A DNA stretch of 64,000 bases from Flemingiibacterium sp045644145 (GCA_045644145.1 JAZRGK010000016.1:1-64000), one strand, 5' to 3'; shown: positions 8,650 to 17,385, counted from the first letter of the stretch. Program-made: numbers and translations. Notes: a model not told the origin generated them from the sequence alone.

Positions 8650-8678
8650 TTGATTTTTTTTCCTGTTTGTGATATCAT
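8650..8678 (+). promoter_or_regulatory. Promoter for the riboswitch-folT transcript
   Basis: TTGATT (8650-8655) and TATCAT (8673-8678) with 17-base spacing lie just before the THF riboswitch. The -10 is imperfect, and an overlapping CATAAT is possible. Confidence 0.55.
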
Positions 8679-8705
8679 AATGATGGTGATTATTTTTATA
8701 AAAAC

Positions 8706-8803
8706 ACAGAGTAGATTCTGATGCGTAAAGTGTCCCATGAACGGGGAGTTGTCTTGGGAACGAAAGGCGTATTGTCTGCGGTATCAGATTCGCATCCCGC
8801 TGT
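8706..8803 (+). ncRNA. THF (tetrahydrofolate) riboswitch
   Basis: The leader follows the THF riboswitch pattern: GAGTAGAttctgatGCGtaaAGTG at the 5' side, a middle arm TCCCatgaacggggagttgtcttGGGA with AACGAAaggcgt after it, then GCGGTatcagattCGCATCC at the 3' side. ATTCTGAT pairs with ATCAGAT, and a short terminal ACAG/CTGT helix closes it. Folate-family riboswitches bind reduced folates and lower expression of folate uptake or synthesis genes. The gene downstream is a FolT-type transporter, which fits exactly. Confidence 0.9.
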
Positions 8804-8811
8804 TGCATAAC

Positions 8812-8860
8812 GGAGATATCTCCTGCATGTGGCAAGAACGGAATGACTGTCATCAGGAGG
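8812..8860 (+). promoter_or_regulatory. Expression platform: anti-Shine-Dalgarno before folT
   Basis: CTCCTG at 8820-8825 is complementary to CAGGAG at 8854-8859, part of the folT AGGAGG site. The same CTCC can instead pair locally in GGAGATATCTCC (8812-8823). Mutually exclusive pairings of this kind suggest control of translation initiation rather than termination, since no T-run terminator is present. Which state the ligand favours cannot be told from sequence. Confidence 0.6.
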
Positions 8861-8871
8861 TATTTTTATTT

Positions 8872-10008
8872 ATGAAATTTAAAGATCTTCGAAAAGAACC
8901 CATCTACAAAACTCCATTTTCCGCCGCATATTGGAAAGATGCCGCTTCCCAACTTTTTGATGTGCGCATACTTTGTGCCGCGGCTATACTCATTGCTATG
9001 CGTGTGGCATTAAAATCTTTATGGATACCTGTAGGCCCTGAACTTAATATTACTATCGGATTCTTTGTGAACGCGCTCGGCGCATCTATGTTCGGCCCGA
9101 TAGTTGCTGTTATCGCTGCAGCTATAAGTGATACACTCGGATGTGTTTTGTTCCCGTCCGGTCCGTATTTCTTTCCGTTTATCTTCGTTGAAATAGCAGG
9201 TTCGCTTATTTTTGCGCTGTTTTTATGGCGTGCAAAGCTGTCCGCTACCCGCATAATTCTTTCGCGCTTTAGTGTGGTTGCAGTATGTAATTTTATACTT
9301 AATCCATCTATTATGATATGGTATTACGCATGGCTTAATAACGGCGGTACATACGCATTTGTTACCGTACCTCGCGTGGTGAAGAATCTTGCGCTGTTTC
9401 CGGCGGAAGCGCTGCTTCTTGTAATATTTCTTGGCGCAATGATACCTGTTCTTGTAAATCTGCACTTGATTCCAAAGGCGCAGAGCGGCGATACAGTAAT
9501 ATCTAAAAAGCATTTTATATTGCTTGCCATACTGTTCGTTATCGCCCTTCTTATAGTTCTCGGGTATTACTTTATGTTCCTTCCCACACAGCCTCAGTCA
9601 GCTTCGCTTACTGACAGCGGTATAAAGGTTACAGTAAAATCCGACCGTCGTACATATGATGCGGATGATATAACAGCTGAAACTCCCATTAAGCTTACCG
9701 CTACGCTTAAAAATAACAGCAAAACGGATGCCCTCATGCAGGATGGGGCAGAGCAGATACTGCTCCTTAAACTCATCCCCCTCGGAGAGGGCGAAACCGT
9801 AGTTTTGCCTGCAGAGCTTACCTCGAAGGGAGATTTGACGTCGGTTGCCGCAGGTGAGTCGGTCAGCGTTACAGCTATATATTACTTTGATGCAGAACAG
9901 CTTGAGGCGCTGTACAGAGGTGACTATCACGTTCTTGCCCAAGCGGTGGTTACCGTAGACGGTGAGGGGCTGCTTGTATGCCCTACACTGAATGTTAAGC
10001 TTAAATAA
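8872..10008 (+). CDS. folT: Folate-family ECF transporter S component with C-terminal extracellular domain
   Basis: 378 aa. The first ~220 residues form a membrane S component of the folate type: about six hydrophobic segments with RVALKSLWIPVGPELNITIGFFVNALGASMFGP and FPSGPYFFPFIFVEI, which bind folate for import with the shared EcfA/EcfT module (not in this window). A further membrane helix near 235-255 is followed by ~125 residues, probably outside the cell, of Ig-like beta character (SGIKVTVKSDRRTYDADD, then LTATLKNN), resembling BsuPI-type inhibitor or transglutaminase-flanking domains. That tail is unusual for FolT. Start at 8872 is fixed by AGGAGG and the riboswitch layout; an upstream in-frame ATG at 8737 falls inside the riboswitch. 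Confidence 0.85.
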   Translation: MKFKDLRKEPIYKTPFSAAYWKDAASQLFDVRILCAAAILIAMRVALKSLWIPVGPELNITIGFFVNALGASMFGPIVAVIAAAISDTLGCVLFPSGPYFFPFIFVEIAGSLIFALFLWRAKLSATRIILSRFSVVAVCNFILNPSIMIWYYAWLNNGGTYAFVTVPRVVKNLALFPAEALLLVIFLGAMIPVLVNLHLIPKAQSGDTVISKKHFILLAILFVIALLIVLGYYFMFLPTQPQSASLTDSGIKVTVKSDRRTYDADDITAETPIKLTATLKNNSKTDALMQDGAEQILLLKLIPLGEGETVVLPAELTSKGDLTSVAAGESVSVTAIYYFDAEQLEALYRGDYHVLAQAVVTVDGEGLLVCPTLNVKLK

Positions 10009-10015
10009 TAACACA

Positions 10016-10052
10016 AATGACTGCCGCACTGCGTCACGGTGTGGCAGTCATT
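10016..10052. terminator. Bidirectional hairpin between folT and the SLH gene
   Basis: AATGACTGCC pairs with GGCAGTCATT and the stem continues with GCAC/GTGT around a 9-base loop (14 bp in all). It sits between two convergent genes. The T-tract is weak on both sides. Confidence 0.65.
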
Positions 10053-10091
10053 CTGCGTTATACGGTTGAGTCTTGTTTATGAGGAAGCAAG

Positions 10092-11378
10092 TTACTTGAT
10101 AATTTTTGACAGCATCTGCACTGCCGCTCCGCGTGTTACAGAAGCGTATGCGCTGATGTTGCCGCTTCCCGTGCCGCGGAGAATCCCTGCTTCATATAAG
10201 CCATTCAGTGCACTGCGCGCCCATGCGGGAACAGCATCGCTGTCGGCAAATACCGCTATCTCACCGCCGGCGCTGATGCCGGTAAGTCTGGAAACTATTA
10301 CTGCTGCCTCGGAGCGCGTTATCTGATTGTTGGGGTAAAAACGTCCGCCAGCACCGTCGATTACGCCAAGTGCTTCGGCGGCGGCTATAGCGCCTTTATA
10401 TTCTGTGGGGATATCCCCGTCATCCGCAAAGCCTGTGGTGTTGACGGAAAATCCGCTGTAGCCTGCCGCTCTCATCGCAAGGTTTAGAAATTCCGCACGG
10501 CTAAGGTATTCATCGGGATAGAACATCGCCCCGGCTGTCGGGGTATCAATAACCCCCGAACGAACACAAGATATAACGGCGGCATTTGCCCAATGACCGC
10601 TCATGTCGGCGAAAATTTCGCTGTCAGACGGAATTTCTACATTGATTGTTATTTTTGCAGGTGCGGAGCGGTTGCCGTACTTGTCTGTCACGCAAACGGT
10701 GAAGCTGTCTTTACCCGTGTAAGCGCTGTCTGCGGTGTATTCGTAGTATCCGCGAGTGGAGTCAGTGAGCTTTATACTGCCGTTTGCGGGCGATGAAAGA
10801 ATCTCGAAGCGGAGAGGATCGCCCTCAGGGTCGGTGGCAGGAATAGTTCCAAGGTGAACAATTCCTGCATATGCATCCGCCGTGTGTGAGGTGTGTATGC
10901 TTTCGGTAGTATTTATTACGGGAGCAATATTTACATTTTTTGTAGTGTACACGGTGCAGGTATAGACCGGTCCTGAAAGATCGGAGCCGCGGCAGAATTT
11001 GAATACGGCGGCGAGCTCGTCGTTTCCGAACGGCACAAATTTAAGGGAATCAATAGCTCGCTCGGAGATAGTCTGCCCCACCTCAACATACCGTGAGCCA
11101 AGCTGCAGACGTCCCATTGTGGGTTCTGGCAGGCTTGCAACGGTTATTTTTCCCACAGATTCCACTCCAAGTGCCATGGATAACTCCTCGGCGGAAAAAT
11201 AGATGTCCGTGCCTACAAGGCCGTTTGTTGCTACGGTATAATCTCCGCAAATGATATCAAGAGCAGGAGAAAGCTTTGAGTTTGCACGGACAGGCGTCAC
11301 ACTGCCGATAAGCAGCATGGCACAGAGGGCTATTATTACTCCGCGTGCAAGCTTTGCGGATTGGTTGTACAGTTTCAT
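10092..11378 (-). CDS. SLH-domain surface protein with cadherin-like domain
   Basis: 428 aa. A signal peptide covers residues 1 to about 32 (hydrophobic VIIALCAMLLIGSVTPVRA). An unassigned N-terminal part includes YFSAEELSMALGVESVGKI. A tandem-type Big_9/cadherin-like module lies around 150-245 (ATDPEGDPLRFEILSSPANG, then GYYEYTADSAYTGKDSFTV). Three SLH repeats (FADMSGHWANAAV; FADDGDIPTEYKGAI; FADSDAVPAWARSAL) fill the C-terminal ~180 residues. SLH repeats bind pyruvylated secondary cell-wall polymer, so the protein is exported and wall-anchored. Start at 11378 is chosen because GGAGGT lies inside the longer frame (ATG 11390) at correct spacing. Function beyond surface attachment is unknown. 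Confidence 0.85.
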   Translation of the reverse strand: MKLYNQSAKLARGVIIALCAMLLIGSVTPVRANSKLSPALDIICGDYTVATNGLVGTDIYFSAEELSMALGVESVGKITVASLPEPTMGRLQLGSRYVEVGQTISERAIDSLKFVPFGNDELAAVFKFCRGSDLSGPVYTCTVYTTKNVNIAPVINTTESIHTSHTADAYAGIVHLGTIPATDPEGDPLRFEILSSPANGSIKLTDSTRGYYEYTADSAYTGKDSFTVCVTDKYGNRSAPAKITINVEIPSDSEIFADMSGHWANAAVISCVRSGVIDTPTAGAMFYPDEYLSRAEFLNLAMRAAGYSGFSVNTTGFADDGDIPTEYKGAIAAAEALGVIDGAGGRFYPNNQITRSEAAVIVSRLTGISAGGEIAVFADSDAVPAWARSALNGLYEAGILRGTGSGNISAYASVTRGAAVQMLSKIIK

Positions 11379-11515
11379 AAAAACCTCCATAATGAAATGA
11401 ATGTAAAATGTATCTCACGCTCCTATTTTTGCCCTGCCGCGGAGGTTTATTCGTGTTTTTGTAAAGAATTATCATTACAAGTAAAAAAAATCTTAAAAAT
11501 TATCACTTTAGTATA

Positions 11516-11544
11516 TTGAAATCTGCTTGCAACTGTTGTATAAT
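11516..11544 (+). promoter_or_regulatory. Promoter for ilvE
   Basis: TTGAAA (11516-11521) and TATAAT (11539-11544) with 17-base spacing, 36 bases before the start codon. The short leader leaves no room for a T-box or leucine attenuator. Confidence 0.75.
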
Positions 11545-11580
11545 AATTATAATGTATTTATTTTTTGGAGGAATAACGAA

Positions 11581-12651
11581 ATGTTAGATATTAAAATTGA
11601 GAGAACAACAGCACCCAAGGCAAAGCCTGATTGGGATAAACTCGGATTCGGAAATTACTATTCCGATCACATGTTTTTGATGAATTATACCGAGGGTAAG
11701 GGTTGGCATGATGCGCGCATCGTGCCTTATCAGAATTTCTCCCTTGATCCTGCAACCATGGTGTTCCACTATGCGCAGGAAATTTTTGAAGGCCTTAAGG
11801 CATACCGCACTCCCGACGGCTCTATTCAGATGTTCCGTCCCGACAAGAACTTTGAGCGTATGAACCGCACCAATGAGCGTATGTGCATCCCTGCAGTTAA
11901 TGTTGAGGACTGCATTACCGCGCTTAAGGCTCTTATCGAGATCGACAGCGATTGGGTACCCGTAAAGGATGGCACATCTCTTTACATTCGTCCGTTTATC
12001 ATTGCAACAGACGTTCATCTTGGCGTTCATGTATCAAAGACTTACCTCTTTGCAATCATCCTTTCTCCCGTAGGCTCTTACTACGCGGCAGGAATCAATC
12101 CCGTTAAGATTTTCGTTGAAGACGAGTATGTACGCGCTGTAAAGGGCGGCACCGGATTCACAAAGTGCGGCGGTAACTATGCTGCATCCCTTATCGGTCA
12201 GGCAAAGGCTGAGAAGCTTGGCTATGCTCAGGTGCTTTGGCTTGACGGTATCGAGCACAAGTATATCGATGAGGTTGGCGCTATGAATGTATTCTTCGTT
12301 ATCGACGGAGAGGTGATTACTCCCACCACCGAAGCAGGCTCCATCCTTCCCGGCGTTACCCGTATGTCCTGCATCGAGCTTCTTAAGAGCTGGGGCGTAA
12401 AGGTAAGCGAGCGCCGTCTTTCCATTGATGAGGTTACAGAGGCGTACAAGGCAGGCAAGCTTAATGAGGCATTCGGTACCGGTACAGCCGCAGTTATCAG
12501 CCCTATCGGCGAGCTTAACAAGGGCGGCGAGAAGATGATAATTAACGACGGAAAGATCGGTGCAATCGCACAGAAGCTTTATGACAATCTTACAGGAATT
12601 CAGTGGGGCAAGCAGGCGGACACTCTCGGTTGGACTGTAAAGGTTAAATAA
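11581..12651 (+). CDS. ilvE: Branched-chain amino acid aminotransferase
   Basis: 356-aa class IV (fold type IV) PLP enzyme that reversibly transaminates leucine, isoleucine and valine with 2-oxoglutarate. It is the longer, type II-like BCAT. The Schiff-base lysine is most likely Lys195 in TKCGGNYAAS, followed by the family signature AQVLWLDGIEHKYIDEVGAMNVFF. It is cytoplasmic. Start at 11581 (MLDIKIER) follows TTGGAGG; an in-frame ATG at 11527 lies inside the promoter. It stands alone between its own promoter and a terminator, away from other branched-chain genes. Confidence 0.95.
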   Translation: MLDIKIERTTAPKAKPDWDKLGFGNYYSDHMFLMNYTEGKGWHDARIVPYQNFSLDPATMVFHYAQEIFEGLKAYRTPDGSIQMFRPDKNFERMNRTNERMCIPAVNVEDCITALKALIEIDSDWVPVKDGTSLYIRPFIIATDVHLGVHVSKTYLFAIILSPVGSYYAAGINPVKIFVEDEYVRAVKGGTGFTKCGGNYAASLIGQAKAEKLGYAQVLWLDGIEHKYIDEVGAMNVFFVIDGEVITPTTEAGSILPGVTRMSCIELLKSWGVKVSERRLSIDEVTEAYKAGKLNEAFGTGTAAVISPIGELNKGGEKMIINDGKIGAIAQKLYDNLTGIQWGKQADTLGWTVKVK

Positions 12652-12656
12652 TATTT

Positions 12657-12692
12657 TAAGGAGCTGCCGCACAATGTGTGTCGGCAGCTTCT
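12657..12692 (+). terminator. Terminator after ilvE
   Basis: AAGGAGCTGCCG pairs with CGGCAGCTTCT around a loop that contains a small ACA/TGT helix, followed by a T-rich stretch (gcttttgc). Confidence 0.75.
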
Positions 12693-12719
12693 GCTTTTGC
12701 AAAAAAATCCGTTACGGCA

Positions 12720-12749
12720 TTGACATTTGCAGGGTGATGGGTGTATAAT
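12720..12749 (+). promoter_or_regulatory. Promoter for the SulP gene
   Basis: Perfect TTGACA (12720-12725) and TATAAT (12744-12749) with 18-base spacing, 47 bases upstream of the start codon. Confidence 0.8.
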
Positions 12750-12796
12750 GTTAAGTGCTTGATTTTTAGTACATATCAGTAAAAGAGGATACATCA

Positions 12797-14452
12797 ATGG
12801 TAAAGAATTATTTCAACATGCTCCGAAGTGAGTTCTCGGGTTACAATGTTTCAAAGCTCATAAAAGACCTTCTTGCAGGACTTACTGTAGCGGCGGTGGC
12901 GCTTCCCCTTGCACTTGCATTTGGTGTTGCCAGCGGAGCAACTGCAGCGGCAGGTCTTGTTACCGCAATTATCGCAGGCATCGTGATAAGTGCACTTTCC
13001 GGCGCATCATTCCAGATATCCGGTCCTACCGGTGCAATGAGCGCAGTGCTTATAACCATTGCGGCAAATGAGGCTATCGGACTTAACGGAGTTTTCCTTG
13101 TTTGCCTTATGGCAGGCATACTTTTACTTATCTGCGGCATATTCCGTCTTGGAAAGCTTATTTCTCTGATACCGCGTCCGGTAATTACAGGCTTTACTTC
13201 CGGTATTGCCGTGATTATTGCTCTCGGTCAGGTGGATAATTTCTTCGGTACGGTTTCAGAGGGAAGCTCGGCTGTGGAAAAGCTTGCTTCGTATGCTTCG
13301 CTTGGATTTAAGCCCCATTTGCCCACTATGCTTTTAGGTCTTATTGTTGTAGCCATTATGATTATTTGGCCGAAAAAGTGGAATGCCAAGTTCCCGTCGT
13401 CGCTGGTTGGAATAATTGTAGCTACCGCGGTTTATCTTATCTTCCGTTTCGAGGGCGTTGCAACTGTAGGTGAGATACCGAAGTCGCTGTTCCTTGAGGA
13501 CCGACTTTCATTTGCGGGATTCAATCTTGACATGTTCACGGCACTGCTTCCGTCGGCTATCACCGTGGCGGCGCTTGGAATGATAGAAAGCCTTCTTTGC
13601 GGTGCGTCGGCTTCGAGAATGAAGAACGAGCCATTTGATGCAAACATAGAGCTTTTCGGTCAGGCGGCAGGAAATATTATAATTCCCCTTTTCGGCGGTG
13701 TGCCTGCAACGGCGGCTATTGCCCGTACCAGCGTTGCAATTAAATCCGGAGCACAGACAAGACTCACCGGTATATTCCACGCACTGTGGCTGGTTGCGGC
13801 AATGTTCCTTCTCGGCGGAATCATGGCGCTTATTCCAATGCCGGCGCTTGCGGGCGTGCTCATGGTCACCGCATGGCGCATGAATGAATGGCACGCAATA
13901 AAGCATATGTTTGGAAAGAAATTCATCGGTGCGATTCTTCAGTTCCTCATTACCATGGTATCGACGGTCATTTTTGATCTTACTATAGCTATTATTATCG
14001 GTATTGTGTTCTCCATCCTCGTATTTGTAAAGAACGCGGCGCGCCTTGATGTGGCATCAGCTAAGGTTGATGCGGCAAGACTTGCGCCTAAGGGAACGCT
14101 TGGTGAAGGTCACGAGGACAGCGTTGTTGTTTATATTACGGGTGAATTATTCTTCGCTAACACAGGAAAGCTTTTGAATATGCTTTCCCAATATGCTGAG
14201 CGTGAGATAATCCTTTCGCTCCGTGCTGTTCCGGATATTGATATATCGTCGCTTGAGATTCTTGAAGAGTGGTGCAGTGAGGCGCGTGGCGCAGGAAAGC
14301 GCGTGCTTCTTTGCGGTATGAACGATAAGATAGCTCTTACAATGCGCCACGCCGGTATATATGATAAGCTGGGCGAGGATTGCTTCTACGCGACCATTGA
14401 TAGGGCGCTTATTGCCGATATGTGCAGTGACGTGGCGGTTGCGTCGGTATAA
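12797..14452 (+). CDS. SulP family anion permease with STAS domain
   Basis: 551-aa membrane transporter of the SLC26/SulP family. About 10-14 transmembrane segments cover residues 15-420, beginning with the family motif LLAGLTVAAVALPLALAFGVASG. A cytoplasmic STAS domain covers about 430-545 (VVVYITGELFFANTGKLLNML, VPDIDISSLEILEEW). Members carry sulfate, bicarbonate or other anions by proton or sodium symport. Substrate cannot be fixed from sequence. The four-cysteine-pair region of other SulP proteins is absent. The small FTR-like gene starts 15 bases after the stop and is probably co-transcribed. Confidence 0.93.
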   Translation: MVKNYFNMLRSEFSGYNVSKLIKDLLAGLTVAAVALPLALAFGVASGATAAAGLVTAIIAGIVISALSGASFQISGPTGAMSAVLITIAANEAIGLNGVFLVCLMAGILLLICGIFRLGKLISLIPRPVITGFTSGIAVIIALGQVDNFFGTVSEGSSAVEKLASYASLGFKPHLPTMLLGLIVVAIMIIWPKKWNAKFPSSLVGIIVATAVYLIFRFEGVATVGEIPKSLFLEDRLSFAGFNLDMFTALLPSAITVAALGMIESLLCGASASRMKNEPFDANIELFGQAAGNIIIPLFGGVPATAAIARTSVAIKSGAQTRLTGIFHALWLVAAMFLLGGIMALIPMPALAGVLMVTAWRMNEWHAIKHMFGKKFIGAILQFLITMVSTVIFDLTIAIIIGIVFSILVFVKNAARLDVASAKVDAARLAPKGTLGEGHEDSVVVYITGELFFANTGKLLNMLSQYAEREIILSLRAVPDIDISSLEILEEWCSEARGAGKRVLLCGMNDKIALTMRHAGIYDKLGEDCFYATIDRALIADMCSDVAVASV

Positions 14453-14467
14453 AAGGAGTGGTTTTTG

Positions 14468-14665
14468 GTGAAGATAACACTTAATCCCGATGCAGAAATT
14501 GTGAGAGCTGTCAAAGAGGGGCTTGAAGCCAAAGGCGGATACTGCCCCTGTAGGCTTGAGCGCAATGAAGACAACAAATGCATGTGTAGGGAGTTCAGAG
14601 AGCAGATTGCGGACCCTGGCTTCGAGGGTTATTGTCACTGCCTTTTGTACTATAAGTCGAAATAG
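14468..14665 (+). CDS. Small FTR-beta-like six-cysteine protein
   Basis: 65-aa protein resembling the catalytic (beta) subunit of ferredoxin:thioredoxin reductase. It has the three Cys-X-Cys pairs in order: CPC (near residue 26), CMC (near 38) and CHC (near 56). In the family these bind a [4Fe-4S] cluster and a redox-active disulfide. It is shorter than plant FTR-beta (~110 aa). An AGGAG site precedes either TTG at 14465 or GTG at 14468; GTG is preferred for spacing (9 bases). It follows the SulP gene closely. A link between anion uptake and thiol redox chemistry is inference only. Confidence 0.75.
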   Translation: MKITLNPDAEIVRAVKEGLEAKGGYCPCRLERNEDNKCMCREFREQIADPGFEGYCHCLLYYKSK

Positions 14666-14737
14666 GGGTATAGGATTTAGCCGTAAAGCAGATATCAAAG
14701 AGCTGTTAAACCCCTGACGCACCAATCTGTAAATGAT

Positions 14738-14772
14738 AAAGGAGCCAAAGCACACAGTGCGGCGGCTCCTTT
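14738..14772 (+). terminator. Terminator of the SulP/FTR-like transcript
   Basis: AAAGGAGCC pairs with GGCTCCTTT, with an inner GCAC/GTGC helix, followed by aagttttc. Confidence 0.75.
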
Positions 14773-14788
14773 AAGTTTTCCCTGAAGA

Positions 14789-14817
14789 TTGACAAACAGG
14801 CAAATATATAGTATAAT
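14789..14817 (+). promoter_or_regulatory. Promoter of the MBOAT/SGNH operon
   Basis: Perfect TTGACA (14789-14794) and TATAAT (14812-14817) with 17-base spacing, 33 bases before the start codon. Confidence 0.9.
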
Positions 14818-14850
14818 TATGTAAGATTTAATCACAAAAAGGAGCTTATC

Positions 14851-16335
14851 ATGTTATTCAACTCACTTGAATTTATGATCTTCTTCCCCATAGTGATTGC
14901 GGTATATTTTATACTGCCTCACAAGGTAAGGTATCTATGGCTTCTCGGGGCGAGCTATTTCTTTTATATGCAGTGGAATGCGGCGTATGCGCTGCTTATG
15001 CTCACCTCTACGGTAATAACATATCTCTCCGGATATTTTATCGAAAAAGCGGACGCAAGACAAAGGGAAGGGCTTAAAAAACTGTGTGTTGCCATAAGCT
15101 TTACGTCAAATATCGCAATACTGTTCTTCTTTAAGTATTTCTACTTTATGATCGACAATCTTAATACTGTTCTCGGACTTGCAGGTGCTTCGCCGCTGAA
15201 TCCAAACTTTGACGTGCTTCTTCCAGTGGGCATATCATTCTATACCTTCCAAGCTCTCGGTTATACCATGGACGTATACAGAAAAGATGTTGCCCATGAA
15301 AAGAATTTTTTCAGATACGCTCTGTTTGTATCGTTCTTCCCTCAGCTTGTTGCAGGCCCTATCGAAAGAAGCTCCAATCTTATACATCAGCTTCGTGAAA
15401 GACACTATTTTGATACCAAAAGAGCCGCACGCGGGCTTATGCTCATGCTTTGGGGCTTCTTCCAAAAGCTTGTTATCGCGGACAGAGCGGCGCTCTTTGT
15501 AAATACCGTATACAATAATCCCACTGCCGAAACAAGCAAGGGCTTCGCAGTAGCTATTGCCACGGTGCTGTTTGCTTTCCAGATCTACTGTGACTTTGCA
15601 AGCTATTCCAATATCGCAAAGGGCTGTGCTGAGGTTATGGGTATAACCCTTATGAAGAACTTTGACACGCCGTATTTTTCAAAGTCTATCGGCGAATTCT
15701 GGAGAAGATGGCATATATCCCTTTCATCTTGGTTCAGGGATTATCTGTACATACCGCTTGGCGGAAACCGAAAGGGCGCTGTAAGAAAGAATTTCAATCT
15801 TCTTGTAGTATTTTTCATAAGCGGTCTTTGGCACGGCGCAAGCTGGAACTTCGTTATATGGGGACTTCTTAACGGAGTTTATCAGGTGGCAGGCTCATTT
15901 ACAAAGCCATTCAGAAATAGCGTTTCAGTAAAACTTGGCAACAGAGAGAATTTCAGCGGAAAGCTTTTAAAGGTACTGGTTACATTCAGCCTTGTGTGCT
16001 TTTCGTGGATTTTCTTCAGAGCAAACAGAACCCTTGATGCCTTTGTGCTGATAAAGAATATGTTCTCCGAATTTAACCCCTGGATTTTCACCGACGGCAC
16101 AATATTCGCTCTCGGTCTTGACAGAGGGGACATGTTTGTGCTTGGGCTTTCTCTTATGGTGCTTTTTATTGTGAGCGTGGCAAAATACAGAAATGTGGAA
16201 ATACGGGAGTGGATATTTAAGCAGGGGATATGGTTCAGATATTTCGTATATCTGACGGCGATTTTTGCGGTGCTGATACTCGGTATCTACGGTGCAAACT
16301 ACGACGCGGCATCGTTCATATATTTCCAGTTCTAA
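14851..16335 (+). CDS. MBOAT family O-acyltransferase (AlgI/DltB-like)
   Basis: 494-aa polytopic membrane protein with about a dozen transmembrane segments. The MBOAT core carries the invariant histidine His328 in SGLWHGASWNFVIWG, preceded by GEFWRRWHISLSSWFRDYLYIPLGG. AlgI/PatA-type MBOATs move acyl groups, usually acetyl, across the membrane to decorate exported polysaccharide, peptidoglycan or teichoic acid. It is followed after 12 bases by an SGNH-like partner, the usual two-component arrangement. The acceptor polymer is not identifiable here. AAGGAG precedes the ATG. Confidence 0.93.
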   Translation: MLFNSLEFMIFFPIVIAVYFILPHKVRYLWLLGASYFFYMQWNAAYALLMLTSTVITYLSGYFIEKADARQREGLKKLCVAISFTSNIAILFFFKYFYFMIDNLNTVLGLAGASPLNPNFDVLLPVGISFYTFQALGYTMDVYRKDVAHEKNFFRYALFVSFFPQLVAGPIERSSNLIHQLRERHYFDTKRAARGLMLMLWGFFQKLVIADRAALFVNTVYNNPTAETSKGFAVAIATVLFAFQIYCDFASYSNIAKGCAEVMGITLMKNFDTPYFSKSIGEFWRRWHISLSSWFRDYLYIPLGGNRKGAVRKNFNLLVVFFISGLWHGASWNFVIWGLLNGVYQVAGSFTKPFRNSVSVKLGNRENFSGKLLKVLVTFSLVCFSWIFFRANRTLDAFVLIKNMFSEFNPWIFTDGTIFALGLDRGDMFVLGLSLMVLFIVSVAKYRNVEIREWIFKQGIWFRYFVYLTAIFAVLILGIYGANYDAASFIYFQF

Positions 16336-16347
16336 GGGGGAAAAGCA

Positions 16348-17370
16348 GTGAAAAAGAATGTAATAAAAATTGCAAAATTCATGCTCTTTATAGTGCTGTT
16401 TCTCTCTATTTACTCGTACACAAACGACGTTTTAAGAAACAAAAGCGAATCCGAAGCCTTCGGTGTTATAATGGAGCAGCCGAATAATACATATGATGTT
16501 ATCCTTGCAGGCCCAAGTCATATGCAGTTTGCCGTTCAGCCGGCACAGCTTTTCGGTGAATACGGTATTGCCGCATGTAATACATCCACCGCTGCACAGT
16601 CTATTCCCACAACATACTATGTTGTGAAGGAAATGATCGACCGACACGATCCGGAGCTTGTGTTAGTTGATCTTTTCTGCCTGTTCTATCCCGAAAATTA
16701 CTTTGCGCCGGCAAGATTCCATCAGGCAATAGACAATTTTCCGCTATCCCTTAACAAGGCGGAAGCAATTATGGATCTTGCGGATGTGAGCAAATCGGAG
16801 TATTTTATTAACTATCTTCTGTATCACACACGCTGGAAAGAGCTTAGAAGATTTGATTATACTATACATGATGAAAAAAACGAAACATATCAGCTCCTTA
16901 CAGGTACATGGCCTTTTCCCGAACCCTTTACCCCCGATTTTGGAACTGCAGAGGTTCCGGCTGTTCCTTTGGAATATTTAAAAAAGATAACGGATCTATG
17001 CAAGGAAACTGACACAAAGCTTCTGCTTACGGTAATTCCCTACAGAGCGGATGTGGATAACAATGATACATCTGCGGTGCTTCAGCAGCAGATGTACAAT
17101 ACGGTTGAACAGCTTGCGGCAGAGTGGGGTGTTGACTATTTCAACAGTCTGCACCATCTTGAGGAGATAGGCTTCGATTTCACAACCGATATGGTTGAAT
17201 TCAGCCATGTAAACGTATCCGGTGCTGAAAAGATATCCTCATATTACGGTAAGCTTATAAAAGATAACTACGATATTCCCGACCGTTCTGAAGACGAGCG
17301 TTATGCGGAATGGTATGAGGATTACGAGGAGTATAGGACAAAGCTTGAAGAAGCAAAGACGCCTGCTTGA
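16348..17370 (+). CDS. SGNH/AlgX-like O-acetylation partner protein
   Basis: 340 aa with a single N-terminal membrane anchor (about 7-24), the rest outside the cell. It has an SGNH-hydrolase-like arrangement: candidate nucleophile Ser57 in LAGPSHMQF (GxSH variant) and a C-terminal His287 in EFSHVN. Helper proteins of this kind (DltD, AlgX, PatB-like) hand the acyl group from the MBOAT to the polymer. It starts at a GTG after GGGGG. The last ~30 residues are Glu/Tyr-rich and charged. Same operon as the MBOAT gene, followed by a terminator. Confidence 0.8.
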   Translation: MKKNVIKIAKFMLFIVLFLSIYSYTNDVLRNKSESEAFGVIMEQPNNTYDVILAGPSHMQFAVQPAQLFGEYGIAACNTSTAAQSIPTTYYVVKEMIDRHDPELVLVDLFCLFYPENYFAPARFHQAIDNFPLSLNKAEAIMDLADVSKSEYFINYLLYHTRWKELRRFDYTIHDEKNETYQLLTGTWPFPEPFTPDFGTAEVPAVPLEYLKKITDLCKETDTKLLLTVIPYRADVDNNDTSAVLQQQMYNTVEQLAAEWGVDYFNSLHHLEEIGFDFTTDMVEFSHVNVSGAEKISSYYGKLIKDNYDIPDRSEDERYAEWYEDYEEYRTKLEEAKTPA

Positions 17371-17385
17371 ATACTTAAGATGCAT

